Notes: a model not told the origin generated them from the letters alone. A stretch of DNA of 64,000 bases from Quadrisphaera sp. DSM 44207 (GCF_900101335.1 NZ_FNKA01000003.1:372001-436000), one strand, 5' to 3'. Numbered from the stretch's first letter, positions 1 through 7,820 are shown. A program made the numbers and translations.

Positions 1-856
1 GCGCGGCGCCAGCGAGGGCGAGGGGCTCGGCAACAAGTTCCTCGCCAACATCCGCGAGGCCGACGCCATCTGCCAGGTCGTGCGCGCCTTCGCCGACCCG
101 GACGTCGTCCACGTCGAGGGCGCCGTCGACCCGGCGTCCGACATCGAGACCGTGCACACCGAGCTCGTCCTGGCCGACCTGCAGACCCTCGAGCGCGCCG
201 TCCCGCGCCTGGAGAAGGAGGTCAAGGGCAGGAGGACCGACAGGGCCGTGCTCGATGCCGCGCTCGCCGCGCAGCAGCTGCTCGACACCGGCACCACCCT
301 CTTCGCCGGCGCTGCGAAGGCGGGCGTCGACGTCGCCCAGCTGCGCGAGCTGGGGCTGCTGACCACCAAGCCGTTCCTCTACGTCTTCAACGTCGACGAG
401 GCCGGGCTCGTCGACGACGCGCGCAAGGCCGAGCTGGCCGCGCTCGTCGCGCCCGCCGACGCGGTCTTCCTCGACGCCAAGCTCGAGGCCGACCTCGCCG
501 AGCTCGACGCCGAGGAGGCCGCCGAGCTGCTCGCCAGCGTCGGGCAGGACGAGGCGGGCCTGGACCAGCTCGCCCGCATCGGCTTCTCCACCCTGGGCCT
601 GCAGACCTACCTCACGGCGGGGCCGAAGGAGTCGCGGGCCTGGACGATCCAGCGGGGCTGGACGGCGCCCCAGGCCGCCGGCGTCATCCACACCGACTTC
701 CAGCGCGGCTTCATCAAGGCCGAGGTGGTCTCCTTCGACGACCTCGTCGAGGCCGGCTCGATGGCCGAGGCGAAGGCGCGCGGTCGGGTGCGCATCGAGG
801 GCAAGGACTACGTGATGCAGGACGGCGACGTCGTGGAGTTCCGCTTCAACGTGTGA
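1..856 (+). CDS. ychF: Redox-regulated ATPase YchF (5' partial)
   Basis: C-terminal part of YchF, the Obg-family P-loop protein that binds ribosomes and prefers ATP. The reading frame is open from base 2, so the G domain lies before the window. Visible are the helical coiled region (about window residues 55-95) and the C-terminal TGS domain, including [20 protein letters not shown] and the end [10 protein letters not shown], which match the family closely. The stop is at 854-856. A GTG at 853 overlaps the stop, but the frame that follows does not look like an intact gene. Identification is secure from family knowledge; the N-terminal motifs cannot be checked here. Confidence 0.95.
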   Translation, partial: RGASEGEGLGNKFLANIREADAICQVVRAFADPDVVHVEGAVDPASDIETVHTELVLADLQTLERAVPRLEKEVKGRRTDRAVLDAALAAQQLLDTGTTLFAGAAKAGVDVAQLRELGLLTTKPFLYVFNVDEAGLVDDARKAELAALVAPADAVFLDAKLEADLAELDAEEAAELLASVGQDEAGLDQLARIGFSTLGLQTYLTAGPKESRAWTIQRGWTAPQAAGVIHTDFQRGFIKAEVVSFDDLVEAGSMAEAKARGRVRIEGKDYVMQDGDVVEFRFNV

Positions 857-1086
857 ACCGGCAGGTGCGGATCATCGACGCGCTGACCCGCCGGAGCCGT
901 CGCCCGGGGCGGTCCTCGAGCCGGGTCCGCGGCGACGCCGGGTCCACCCGGGCGCCTCCTACGGGTTCGACCAGGTCGTCTCCTGGGCGCCGATCACCCG
1001 CCAGGCCCGCGCCTTCCTGCTCGACGACTTCGGGGACCACCTCGCCCGCTATCGCGCCCCCCGGACGCCGAGCCCCCGGACACCGG
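857..1086 (+). other. Possible degenerate coding remnant after ychF
   Basis: A GTG at 853 overlaps the ychF stop and opens a short frame ([12 protein letters not shown]), and a second frame from about 951 reads SYGFDQVVSWAPITRQARAF followed by LLDDFGDHLARYR, which has the composition of real protein. The two pieces lie in different frames and neither ends in a convincing stop. I do not recognise the family. It may be a frameshifted or truncated gene that was once coupled to ychF; it could also be chance coding-like sequence in high-GC DNA. Confidence 0.25.
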
Positions 1087-1110
1087 AGCGGCCCGGACGA
1101 CCGGGCCGCT
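1087..1110. terminator. Perfect 10-bp hairpin between ychF and the DUF4396 gene
   Basis: Arms AGCGGCCCGG (1087-1096) and CCGGGCCGCT (1101-1110) pair perfectly around a 4-base loop. It sits 17 bases past the end of the minus-strand gene stopping at 1128 and downstream of the ychF region, so it could terminate transcription from both sides. There is no T-run, as is usual in high-GC actinobacteria. Confidence 0.6.
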
Positions 1111-1127
1111 GCGGCCGCCGCTCGGGG

Positions 1128-1676
1128 TCAGGAGCGCAGGGCGTGGACGACGGCGTGGCCGCGACCGCGGCTGATCATCCAGCGGTTGACCGGCAGGGTG
1201 ACGACGAAGGCCAGGGCGAGCGCTCCGGCGAGAGAGACCCAGAACACCCAGGACGTCACGCCGGCCTCCATGGCGCCGGGGACGCTCAGCACGGCGGCGT
1301 TGTCCACGACCTCCATCACCGCGATCGACAGGGTGTCGGCCGCGAGGGCGATCCTCAGCGCGGCGCGCAGGCCGACGCCGGCGCGCAGCACGCCGCGCAG
1401 GGTCAGGGCGTAGCCGAAGGTGAAGGCCAGCGCGACGGCGAGCACGATCGTCGGCAGCGCCGACCAGCCGAGGCTCGTGCCGATGACCATGCCGAGCACC
1501 TCGCCGATCGCGCAGCCGGTGAGGCAGTGCAGGGTCGCCTGGGCCGCCATCGCCCACGACGTCGGGGCGACGGTGCGGTGGCCGTCGTGGTGACCTGCAT
1601 GGCCTGAGCGGCCTGCGGCGCCGTGGTCGGCGTGCGGGACGGCCTGGTGACGGGTGTGCGTCTCGGAACCGCTCAT
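1128..1676 (-). CDS. DUF4396 domain-containing membrane protein
   Basis: 182-residue protein with a His-rich N-terminus (several H within residues 8-35) followed by about four membrane segments. The motif TLHCLTGCAIGEVLGMVIGT is the hallmark of DUF4396, a family of unknown function often found near copper/metal genes in actinobacteria. The ATG at 1676 is preferred over a GTG three codons earlier because GAGGAGGT sits 6 bases upstream of it and would overlap the GTG start. A CsoR-like inverted repeat lies 26 bases upstream (1702-1720). The His-rich tail and the operator together suggest a metal-responsive membrane protein; this role is inference. Confidence 0.85.
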   Translation of the reverse strand: MSGSETHTRHQAVPHADHGAAGRSGHAGHHDGHRTVAPTSWAMAAQATLHCLTGCAIGEVLGMVIGTSLGWSALPTIVLAVALAFTFGYALTLRGVLRAGVGLRAALRIALAADTLSIAVMEVVDNAAVLSVPGAMEAGVTSWVFWVSLAGALALAFVVTLPVNRWMISRGRGHAVVHALRS

Positions 1677-1701
1677 GCGGTGCACCTCCTCGGCGACCAG
1701 C

Positions 1702-1720
1702 TATACCCCTAGGGGGTATA
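1702..1720. promoter_or_regulatory. CsoR/RcnR-type operator
   Basis: Perfect inverted repeat TATACCCC-TAG-GGGGTATA. ATACCCC/GGGGTAT arms are the known recognition pattern of CsoR-family copper- or metal-sensing repressors in actinobacteria. It lies just upstream of the ribosome-binding site of the DUF4396 gene, where a repressor would block transcription. No csoR gene is present in the window. Confidence 0.75.
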
Positions 1721-1760
1721 GCCTAAACTCCCTGGCAGCGGAGGAGCGGCTGGGGGCCCG

Positions 1761-2543
1761 TCAGCGGGGTCGGCGGCGCGGCTGGCCCTGGGCCTCGGCC
1801 ACGAGCTCGGCCGCGATCTCGTTGACCTTGCGGTGCGTGCGCTGCGACTGCGCCGCCAGGACGGCGAAGGCCTCCTCCGCGGTGCACCCGGTGCGCGCCA
1901 CGATGATGCCCTTGGCCTGCTCGATGTCGGCGCGGGTGGACATCGCCGCGCGCATCTGGTCGGCCAGCTGCGCCGTGGAGGAGAGCAGGGCGGCGTTCGC
2001 CACGGCCACCGCGGCGTAGCTGGCGAAGATCTCGGCCACCTCCAGGGACTCCTCGTCCAGGCTGCGGCCGCCGGTGCTGTAGAGGTTCAGGCCGCCGAGC
2101 AGGCGCGTGGGCACGGGCATGCCCACCGACGCCGCGCTCGTGACCCCGGCCCGGCGCGCCACCGCGACGAAGTCGGGGTAGCGGTCCTCGGAGGCCAGGT
2201 CGGGCATCCCGATCGCCTGGCCTCCCAGCGCGGCGTCCATGCAGGGGCCGAACCCCTGGGCGTACTGGCGCTCGTCGAGGCTGACGGCCAGGTCACCGGT
2301 GAAGGCCACGCTGCGGGCCTCCTCGCCCTCGACGAGGGTCACCGACACCTCGTCGACGCCGGGGATCGTGACGGCGGCCAGGTCGGCGACGCGGGCGAGG
2401 ACCTGGCTCAGCGGGGTGTCCCACAGCGGGATGCGCCCCAGCTCGGCGAGCGCCTGCTGGAGGTCCATGGGCGGGCCGGGCGCGGAGCCGGCGGGGTCAC
2501 CGGCTCCCTCGGCGGCGCTCGGGTCGGGGGTGGTGTCCGTCAT
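1761..2543 (-). CDS. GAF and ANTAR domain-containing regulator
   Basis: 260 residues. A GAF domain spans about residues 45-175 (VTLVEGEEARSVAFTGDLAV, then ASVGMPVPTRLLGGLNLYST), and an ANTAR RNA-binding domain spans about 190-245 (ADIEQAKGIIVARTGCTAEE, then RKVNEIAAELV), with the conserved A-K-G-I-I core. ANTAR proteins bind paired hexaloops in nascent RNA and prevent termination; the GAF domain presumably senses a small ligand or redox state. It is a stand-alone gene, common in multiple copies in actinobacteria. The ATG at 2543 follows a weak CGGAG site. Its RNA target cannot be told from here. Confidence 0.9.
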   Translation of the reverse strand: MTDTTPDPSAAEGAGDPAGSAPGPPMDLQQALAELGRIPLWDTPLSQVLARVADLAAVTIPGVDEVSVTLVEGEEARSVAFTGDLAVSLDERQYAQGFGPCMDAALGGQAIGMPDLASEDRYPDFVAVARRAGVTSAASVGMPVPTRLLGGLNLYSTGGRSLDEESLEVAEIFASYAAVAVANAALLSSTAQLADQMRAAMSTRADIEQAKGIIVARTGCTAEEAFAVLAAQSQRTHRKVNEIAAELVAEAQGQPRRRPR

Positions 2544-2756
2544 GCCGCTGCGCTCCGGGCAGCGGCACGACGAGGGAGGTCCAGGGGCACGGAGGTTCCC
2601 GCCTTGTCAGGACCGGACCGCTGCGCGGCGCCCGGTGCGGCGGGCTGTCGGCTCAACCCCGGCTGACCTACCCCGGAACGCCCCCGAGGATGCGTCCGCC
2701 GCTGGGCGGGATCGAGCCGCGTGCGGTGCGGGACGGCGGTGCGGGACGGCGGTGGG

Positions 2757-3257
2757 TCAGTGGCTCGTCGTGCCCCGCCGGGACTCCAGCTCCGGGGCCA
2801 CGAGGCGCTCCGCGACGAGGCTGGTGGCGAGGGAGTAGACGGCCTTGTGCGCGGCGTCCCAGGCCTGCTCGCGCACCGGCCACGTGCGCGGCGGTGCCCC
2901 GGCGCCCGTGGCGTTCTCCACCGTCTGGTCGAACGCCAGCCGGACGACGGCGTGCGCCGCGTGCGCCCTCGGGCCGCGCAGGCCCACGGCCGCCCACACC
3001 CCGCGCAACGCGCCGAGCACGGCGCCGGTGCCCCAGTGCATGGCGTGGTTCCACGCCAGGGACCGGTACCGGTCGTCCGGGTGGCCGCCCAGCGCCGTGC
3101 GCAGCGCCCGCGCGGGCACGTAGGAGTTCGGCCGGTGGGTCAGGGCCTGCTCGGCCTTCTCCCCGACCGTCATGACCGCGACACCGGCCAGCCCGGCCAC
3201 GACCCCTCGACCGGCCGCGCGCAGCAGCACCGCCGGCCGCCCTCGTCCCTCGCTCAC
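2757..3257 (-). CDS. Conserved hypothetical protein with one membrane segment
   Basis: 166 residues from a GTG at 3257. One hydrophobic segment near the N-terminus (RGVVAGLAGVAVMTVGEKAE) leads into RPNSYVPARAL; the rest is soluble and Ala-rich with many Trp/His (SLAWNHAMHWGTG). The GEKAEQALTxRPxSYVPA pattern recalls unnamed actinobacterial membrane-associated proteins, but I cannot assign a function. The open frame extends upstream to 3341, but that extension is low-complexity Arg/Pro and crosses into the leader region of the next gene, so the inner GTG is preferred. The gene stands alone. Confidence 0.6.
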   Translation of the reverse strand: MSEGRGRPAVLLRAAGRGVVAGLAGVAVMTVGEKAEQALTHRPNSYVPARALRTALGGHPDDRYRSLAWNHAMHWGTGAVLGALRGVWAAVGLRGPRAHAAHAVVRLAFDQTVENATGAGAPPRTWPVREQAWDAAHKAVYSLATSLVAERLVAPELESRRGTTSH

Positions 3258-3379
3258 GTCCGTCGCTCTACCCCGCGGTGCCACGGTCCATCCCCGGGTC
3301 TCGAGCGGTGGAGTGGGTAGGAGGGGAGCGCGTGCACGCACGCACCCAGGAGACGGACGAGGATCACGAGGGGGCAGCG

Positions 3380-3613
3380 ATGAGCAGCGACGCCGAGACC
3401 GGGGACGTCACGGGGACGAAGGACAAGGACTACAACCTCATCTGGTTCACCGAGGCGTGCCTGAGCAACGCGCTGCGCCTGGAGACGTACGTCCAGGACG
3501 CCGAGCGCGACGGCGACACCGAGCTCGCGGAGTTCTTCCGCCGCGCCCAGGGCGAGAGCCGCAAGGGCGCCGAGCAGGGCAAGCAGCTGCTGGCCAGCCG
3601 GCTCGGCGGTTGA
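3380..3613 (+). CDS. Small helical protein, ferritin/rubrerythrin-like in style
   Basis: 77 residues beginning ATG at 3380 behind a GAGGGGG site. The N-terminal 17 residues are polar and acidic; the rest (WFTEACLSNALRLETYVQDA, then ELAEFFRRAQGESRKGAEQG) forms two amphipathic helices rich in Glu/Gln/Arg, resembling half of a ferritin-like four-helix bundle. Only some of the Glu/His ligands of true di-iron proteins can be placed, so metal binding is uncertain. It is monocistronic, between a divergent membrane protein and a MerR gene. It is likely a real conserved gene of unknown function. Confidence 0.65.
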   Translation: MSSDAETGDVTGTKDKDYNLIWFTEACLSNALRLETYVQDAERDGDTELAEFFRRAQGESRKGAEQGKQLLASRLGG

Positions 3614-3654
3614 GCGCCGGACGGGCCCGCGCGGGCCGTCCGCGGCGCGTGCGC

Positions 3655-3685
3655 TTGACCCTGACGCGGTGTCAGGCCCGAGGGT
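3655..3685 (+). promoter_or_regulatory. MerR-type autoregulatory promoter
   Basis: A -35 box TTGACC (3655-3660) and a -10-like GAGGGT (3680-3685) are separated by 19 bases, the over-long spacer typical of MerR-controlled promoters. The spacer holds the inverted repeat CCTGAC-N5-GTCAGG (3660-3676). The -10 ends 6 bases before the GTG of the downstream merR-family gene, so the transcript should be leaderless. Confidence 0.75.
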
Positions 3686-3691
3686 GGGCCC

Positions 3692-4531
3692 GTGGTGAGC
3701 ATCGGAGAGTTCGCGCGGCTGGGCGGGGTGTCGGTGCGCATGCTGCGCCACTACGACGCCGTGGGCCTGCTGCCCCCGCACGCGGTGGACCCGGCCAGCA
3801 GCTACCGCTCCTACGCGGTCGAGCAGCTGCGGCGGCTGCACCGGATCACGGCCCTGACGTCCCTGGGCCTCACCCTGGCGCAGGTGCAGGCGATCGTCGA
3901 CGACGAGGTGCCGCCGCCCGACCTGCGCGGCGTGCTCGCGCTGCGGCGCGACGAGCTGCGGGCGCGGATCGCGGCGGACACGGCGCGGCTGCACAGCGTC
4001 GAGGCGAGGCTGCGGGCGCTCGAGGCGGGGGCGGTGAGCACCCACGACACCGCGGCGCCCCGGTTCACCCTCAGGTCCCTCGAGCCGGTGCGCCTGGCGC
4101 AGCTGACCGCCGCCGTCCCCTCCTCCGCGCTCGCCGGCTCCGGCCCGGTCGACCGCCTGTTCGCCGAGCTGGACCAGCGGCTGCAGGAGGCCGGGGTGGA
4201 GCCCGCCGGGCCGCGGGTGGTGCACCACGGCCGGCTCGGCAAGGGCGTGGTCGAGGTGCACGCCGGGGTGGTGGTGGCCGAGGAGGCGGCCCTGCCCGCC
4301 GGCGTCGAGGAGGCTCGGCTGCCGGGGATCGCGACCGCCGCGTGCCTGGTGGTGACCGGCGCGGTGGAGGACGCGGACGCCGACGCGCGCACCCTGGCGT
4401 GGTGGATGCACGACAACGGCTACCGGTACTCCGTCGACGAGCCGGCCCGCGAGGTCTACCTGGAGCACCGCCCCGAGGACCCGGCGCGGACCGTGGTCGA
4501 GCTGCAGATGGGCATCTCGCCGGTTCCCTGA
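3692..4531 (+). CDS. MerR family transcriptional regulator with GyrI-like effector domain
   Basis: 279 residues. Residues 1-70 are a MerR winged helix (SIGEFARLGGVSVRMLRHYD, then SYRSYAVEQLRRLHRI); residues 75-110 are a coiled-coil dimerisation helix with RDELRARIAADTARLHSVEA; the C-terminal ~150 residues resemble the GyrI/AraC effector-binding fold of BltR/BmrR-type drug sensors (FTLRSLEPVRLAQLTAAVPS, ending LELQ-like VVELQMGISPVP). GTG at 3692 is chosen from the promoter spacing; GTG at 3695 is an alternative. Its promoter contains a MerR-type palindrome, pointing to autoregulation. No transporter partner is intact next door, though a broken MFS exporter lies 0.9 kb downstream. Confidence 0.9.
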   Translation: MVSIGEFARLGGVSVRMLRHYDAVGLLPPHAVDPASSYRSYAVEQLRRLHRITALTSLGLTLAQVQAIVDDEVPPPDLRGVLALRRDELRARIAADTARLHSVEARLRALEAGAVSTHDTAAPRFTLRSLEPVRLAQLTAAVPSSALAGSGPVDRLFAELDQRLQEAGVEPAGPRVVHHGRLGKGVVEVHAGVVVAEEAALPAGVEEARLPGIATAACLVVTGAVEDADADARTLAWWMHDNGYRYSVDEPAREVYLEHRPEDPARTVVELQMGISPVP

Positions 4532-4559
4532 CCCGCTGACGCCCCGCCGACCGCGCCGG

Positions 4560-4679
4560 GTGGGCGTGCCGCTGCACGTGGACTACGAGCTCGCCGACCT
4601 CGGCCGCAGCGCGGCGGACCCGCTGCGGTACCTGCGCACGTGGGTCGAGGAGAACCTCGACCGCATCCCGCCGGGCTGG
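4560..4679 (+). pseudogene. Unrecognised plus-strand coding fragment
   Basis: About 40 residues with native-looking composition (VPLHVDYELADLGRSAADPL, then RYLRTWVEENLDRIPPGW) run on the plus strand and stop making sense at about 4680, exactly where minus-strand homology to a FAD monooxygenase begins. I do not recognise the parent protein. The abrupt change of coding strand marks a rearrangement junction. Confidence 0.4.
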
Positions 4680-5206
4680 CCGAGGTCGGGGGTCATCGCG
4701 TGGGCGGCGTCCCCGAGCAGCACCAGCCGGCCCCGGACGCAGGTGCCCGGGTGCGGGTGCAGGTGGTGCACGTCGTGGCGCAGCACACCGGTCGGCTCCG
4801 TGGCGGCGAGGACCCGCTCGACCGGCTCGTGCCAGCCGGTGAAGCGGCGCAGCACCTCGGCGTGCTCACCGCCGTGCTCGCCACCGGGGGCCCGCCCGCC
4901 GGGAGCGGTGGTCGCGGTCGCGAACCAGTAGGTGCGGCCGTCGACCAGCGGGACGACGCCGAAGCGCTGCCCGCGACCCCAGCTCTCGGTCGCCGCGTCC
5001 GGGACGGGCGGCCGGCGGTCGGGCCCACCGGGGCTCGTGACGCCGCGCCAGGCGGTGTGGCCGGCGTAGCGGACCCGGGGGCGAGCCCCGGTGACGAGGT
5101 GGCGGGTGGCGCTGGCCACCCCGTCGGCGAGCACCGCCAGGTCCGCGTGCGCGGTGCCGCCGTCGCGCTCCGCCACGCCCACTCCTCCCAGCGCCAGGGC
5201 CTCCAC
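4680..5206 (-). pseudogene. FAD-dependent monooxygenase remnant
   Basis: On the minus strand the frame reads the middle of a PHBH-like flavin monooxygenase: ADLAVLADGVASATRHLVTG, RVRYAGHTAWRGVTSP, and the FAD-binding signature GRLVLLGDAAHAMTPDLGQ. The N-terminal Rossmann GxGxxG half is missing (cut at about 5206, where a repeat element begins) and everything after the GDAAHAM motif is missing (cut at about 4680). About 175 of an expected 380 residues survive, so this is a dead gene. The parent was probably an aromatic-ring or polyketide hydroxylase of the FAD_binding_3 family. Confidence 0.8.
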
Positions 5207-5228
5207 CCCGAGGCGCGTTCCTCGACGG

Positions 5229-5334
5229 CGTGATCATGGCTGAGGTGCAGTGCGATCACGGCCCGAACAGCACCTGGCCCATGATCGCCGACGCTCCGGC
5301 CATGATCACCGACGCTCCGGCCGTGATCACCGGC
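5229..5334. repeat. GATCATG/GTGATCAC intergenic repeat with 21-bp tandem units
   Basis: Begins GTGATCATGGCTGAGGTGCAG and continues with two 21-bp direct repeats (5281-5301 and 5302-5322, each ATGATCxCCGACGCTCCGG plus CC) and a third partial unit GTGATCACCGGC (5323-5334). The first part matches the element near 51,302 (GATCATGG, then GAGGTGCAG). It directly abuts the broken end of the monooxygenase remnant. It reads as a dispersed repetitive extragenic element, not a gene. Confidence 0.7.
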
Positions 5335-5407
5335 GGAGTCGGATGCCGCGGCGGTTCTGCGCGGCGGCTCGGACGGTCGCCACAACGCCCCCTGGGCTCA
5401 CCCGCTC

Positions 5408-6861
5408 GTGGGGCGCCTCGCCGAAGTGGTCGCGCCAGGGCGTCTCGGGAGCAGCTTCCGGTGGCTGCTGGCGTCGGCCTGGACGACGAACGCCGGTGAC
5501 GGCATCGCGCTCGCCGCCGGTCCGCTGCTCGTCGCCTCGCTCACCCGGGACGCCGCCCTCGTCGCGCTGGCGGCGACGGTGCAGTGGCTGCCGCCCCTGC
5601 TCTTCGGGCTGGTGGCCGGAGCGCTGACGGACCGCCTGGACCGGCGCCTGATCGTGGTGGGGGTCGACCTCGCGCGCGCCGCCGTCCTCGCGGCGCTGAC
5701 GACCGCGGTCGTGACCGAGGACGCGTCGATCGCCGTGGTCCTCGCAGTCCTGTTCGTGCTCAGCACCGCCGAGGTGTTCGCGGACAACAGCTCCCAGGCC
5801 CTCCTGCCGGTGCTCGTCGCCCGCGAGGACCTCGCGGTGGCCAACGCCCGCCTGCAGGCCGGCTTCCTCACCCTCGACCAGCTCGCCGGCCCGCCCTGGG
5901 CGCCGCGCTGTTCGCCGCCGGCGCCGCCTGGGCCTTCGGGGCGCAGGCCGTCCTCGTCCTGCTCGGCGTGGTGCTGGTCGCGCGCGTCGTCCTGCCACCG
6001 CGCGCCGGCGACCGCGAGCGCGCGACCCGCCTGCGGCAGGACGTCGCGGAGGGCTTCCGCTGGGTGCTGCAGCACGCGGCGGTGCGCACCCTCGTGCTGA
6101 CCATCTTCACGTTCAACACCACCTACGGGGCCGCGTGGTCGGTGCTCGTCCTGTACGCCACCCGCCGCCTCGGTCTGGGGGAGGTCGGCTTCGGCCTGGT
6201 GACCACCGCCATCGCCGTCGGGGGCCTGGTCGGGACGGCGAGCTACGGCTGGATCACCCGGCGGGTCAGCCTCGGCGACCTGATGCGCGTCGGCCTGGTG
6301 ATCGAGACCCTCACGCACGGAGCGCTCGCCCTGACGACGAGCCCGTGGGTGGCGATGCCGGTCTTCGTCGTCTTCGGCGCCCACGCCTTCGTGTGGGGGA
6401 CGACGTCGGTCACCGTGCGCCAGCGCGCCGTGCCGCTGGCGCTGCAGGGGCGCATGGGCAGCGTCCACCTCGTCGGCGTGTACGGCGGGCTGGTGCTCGG
6501 CTCCGCGCTCGGGGGCGCGCTCGCCCAGCGGGCGGGGGTGACGGCCCCGTTCTGGTTCGCCTTCGCCGGCTCGGCGGTCTTCGTCGTCCTCATCTGGCGC
6601 CAGCTGGGGCACGTCGCCCACGCGGACGAGCGGCCTGAGCGCTCACGCCGCCGAGGCCGCGCGCTGATCACCCAGCCGGTGAGCGTGCCCGCGGCCTCGG
6701 CGCGGTCGGCCGCTCCTCGGTCGAGATCACCCTGGCCGGGAGCTGACGCCGCGGGCAGGATGGCGTCGTGGCGCAGCAGCGGGACGACGCCGTCGCGCGC
6801 GAGGTGCAGGAGGCGCTGGACCCGGTCCTGGTGCTGCGCGGGTTCTCCCCGGGCCAGATGA
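5408..6861 (+). pseudogene. MFS exporter (EntS-like), frameshifted
   Basis: Major facilitator with 12 predicted membrane segments. The first ~165 residues are read from a GTG at 5408 (NAGDGIALAAGPLLVASLTR; cytosolic loop TDRLDRRLIVVGVD). After LDQLAG the frame is lost near 5893: CCGCCCTGGG should read CCGGCCCTGGG. The rest (GAALFAAGAAWAFGAQAVLV through WRQLGHVAHADE) continues in the next frame. One missing base thus breaks a gene that is otherwise complete. The second frame runs on to 6861, about 80 residues past the last helix and over the next gene, so the true end may be near 6665. The MFS_3/enterobactin-exporter type exports siderophores, drugs or metabolites. Confidence 0.8.
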
Positions 6862-7243
6862 GCGCGACGGGTGACGAGGTGCACGGCACCTGGTGCACCC
6901 CTACCGGGAGTTCGTCGAGCGCTGGCCGTCCCCGCCGCCCGCCGGGCAGCAGGAGGACGTCGGCCACGCCTGCGTGGACGTGGTCCTGCAGGCCCGCGCC
7001 GGGCAGGGCGCCTGGCAGCTGACCGAGGTGCTCCTGGAGGGTCAGCCGGTGGCCGACTGCCTGCGCGAGACCGGGGCCCCGGACGCGGCGGTGCGCGCCG
7101 ACTCCCTGCCCGGCGCGCCGCTGACGCCTTCGCCGGCCGTCCTCCGCGACCTGCTCGACGACCTGCTGGCGCGCCGACCCGTGCCGGGCCTGCCGGCGTC
7201 ACGGGCGCTGTCGGGGGCTGGGAAGGGCGTGCCGGAGCGGTGA
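6768..7243 (+). pseudogene. Conserved hypothetical protein, frameshifted
   Basis: From ATG... GTG at 6768 the frame reads AQQRDDAVAREVQEALDPVL then GQMSATGDEVHGTWC; it then shifts, and HPYREFVERWPSPPP followed by LRDLLDDLLARRP continues in another frame to a stop at 7241-7243. Restoring one base near 6896 (TGCACCCC to TGCCACCCC) joins the two into one protein of about 158 residues. The function is not recognised; the charged helical ends and the YREFVERWP centre look like a small cytosolic protein. The stop overlaps the GTG of the following acetyltransferase gene by four bases, suggesting the two were co-translated. Confidence 0.6.
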
Positions 7244-7749
7244 TCCCGCTGGCGCAGCTGCCCGTGCAGGGCGCGACCGTCCTCCTGCGCGAGGCCGTGG
7301 CGGACGACGTGCCCGCGATCGTGGCGCTCCTGGCCGCCGACCAGCTCGGCGCCACCCGCGACGGGGCCGCCGACGAGGCGGAGCTGCAGCCCTACCTGCG
7401 CGCCTTCGAGGCCGTCGACGCGGACCCGGCCCACCTGCTGCTCGTCGCGGTCGACGGCCCTGACGGCGCCGACGTCGCCGACGTGCTCGCCACCCTGCAG
7501 CTGAGCTTCCTGCCCGGCCTGGCGCGCCGGGGCGCGCTGCGCGCGCAGATCGAGGCGGTGCGGGTGAGGGAGGACCGCCGCGGCGGAGGCCTGGGAGCGG
7601 CGGTGGTCGGGTGGGCCGTCGCCGAGGCCCGTCGTCGCGGCTGCGCCCTGGTGCAGCTGACCACCGACAGGTCGCGCACCGACGCCCACCGCTTCTACGA
7701 GCGGCTGGGGTTCGTCGCCTCGCACGAGGGCTTCAAGCTCCAGCTCTGA
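7240..7749 (+). CDS. GNAT family N-acetyltransferase
   Basis: 169 residues. The acetyl-CoA binding motif A is AVRVREDRRGGGLGAAVVGW (about residues 105-125, R-x-x-G-x-G/A type), followed by LVQLTTDRSRTDAHRFYERL and GFVASHEGFKLQL, the typical GNAT end. The enzyme transfers an acetyl group from acetyl-CoA to an amine; the substrate cannot be predicted. The GTG start at 7240 overlaps the previous stop (GTGA), giving translational coupling. A 19-base palindrome lies 12 bases past the stop. Confidence 0.9.
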   Translation: MIPLAQLPVQGATVLLREAVADDVPAIVALLAADQLGATRDGAADEAELQPYLRAFEAVDADPAHLLLVAVDGPDGADVADVLATLQLSFLPGLARRGALRAQIEAVRVREDRRGGGLGAAVVGWAVAEARRRGCALVQLTTDRSRTDAHRFYERLGFVASHEGFKLQL

Positions 7750-7761
7750 GGGACTCACCCT

Positions 7762-7780
7762 CGTCTCGCACTGCGAGACG
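7762..7780. promoter_or_regulatory. 19-bp palindrome, candidate operator
   Basis: CGTCTCGCA-C-TGCGAGACG is a perfect 9+1+9 inverted repeat, followed by further GTCTC motifs (GTGTCTCACGTCTCG, 7782-7796). It lies between the acetyltransferase stop and the leaderless -10 box (TAGGGT, 7809-7814) of the methyltransferase gene. The repeated GTCTC half sites favour a regulator site; a terminator is the alternative. Confidence 0.5.
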
Positions 7781-7820
7781 GGTGTCTCACGTCTCGGGAG
7801 GCGCGTCCTAGGGTGGGGCC

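Noticed and set aside
2544-2756. Small gene between the GAF-ANTAR gene and the membrane protein gene
   Set aside because: Frames here are low-complexity and lack ribosome-binding sites.
5229-5334. Insertion sequence or phage attachment site
   Set aside because: No transposase or integrase frame and no target-site duplication; better explained as a repetitive extragenic palindrome.
6600-6861. Additional C-terminal domain of the MFS exporter
   Set aside because: The ~80 residues after the last helix are Arg/Ser-rich without pattern and overlap the next gene; they look like out-of-frame reading.
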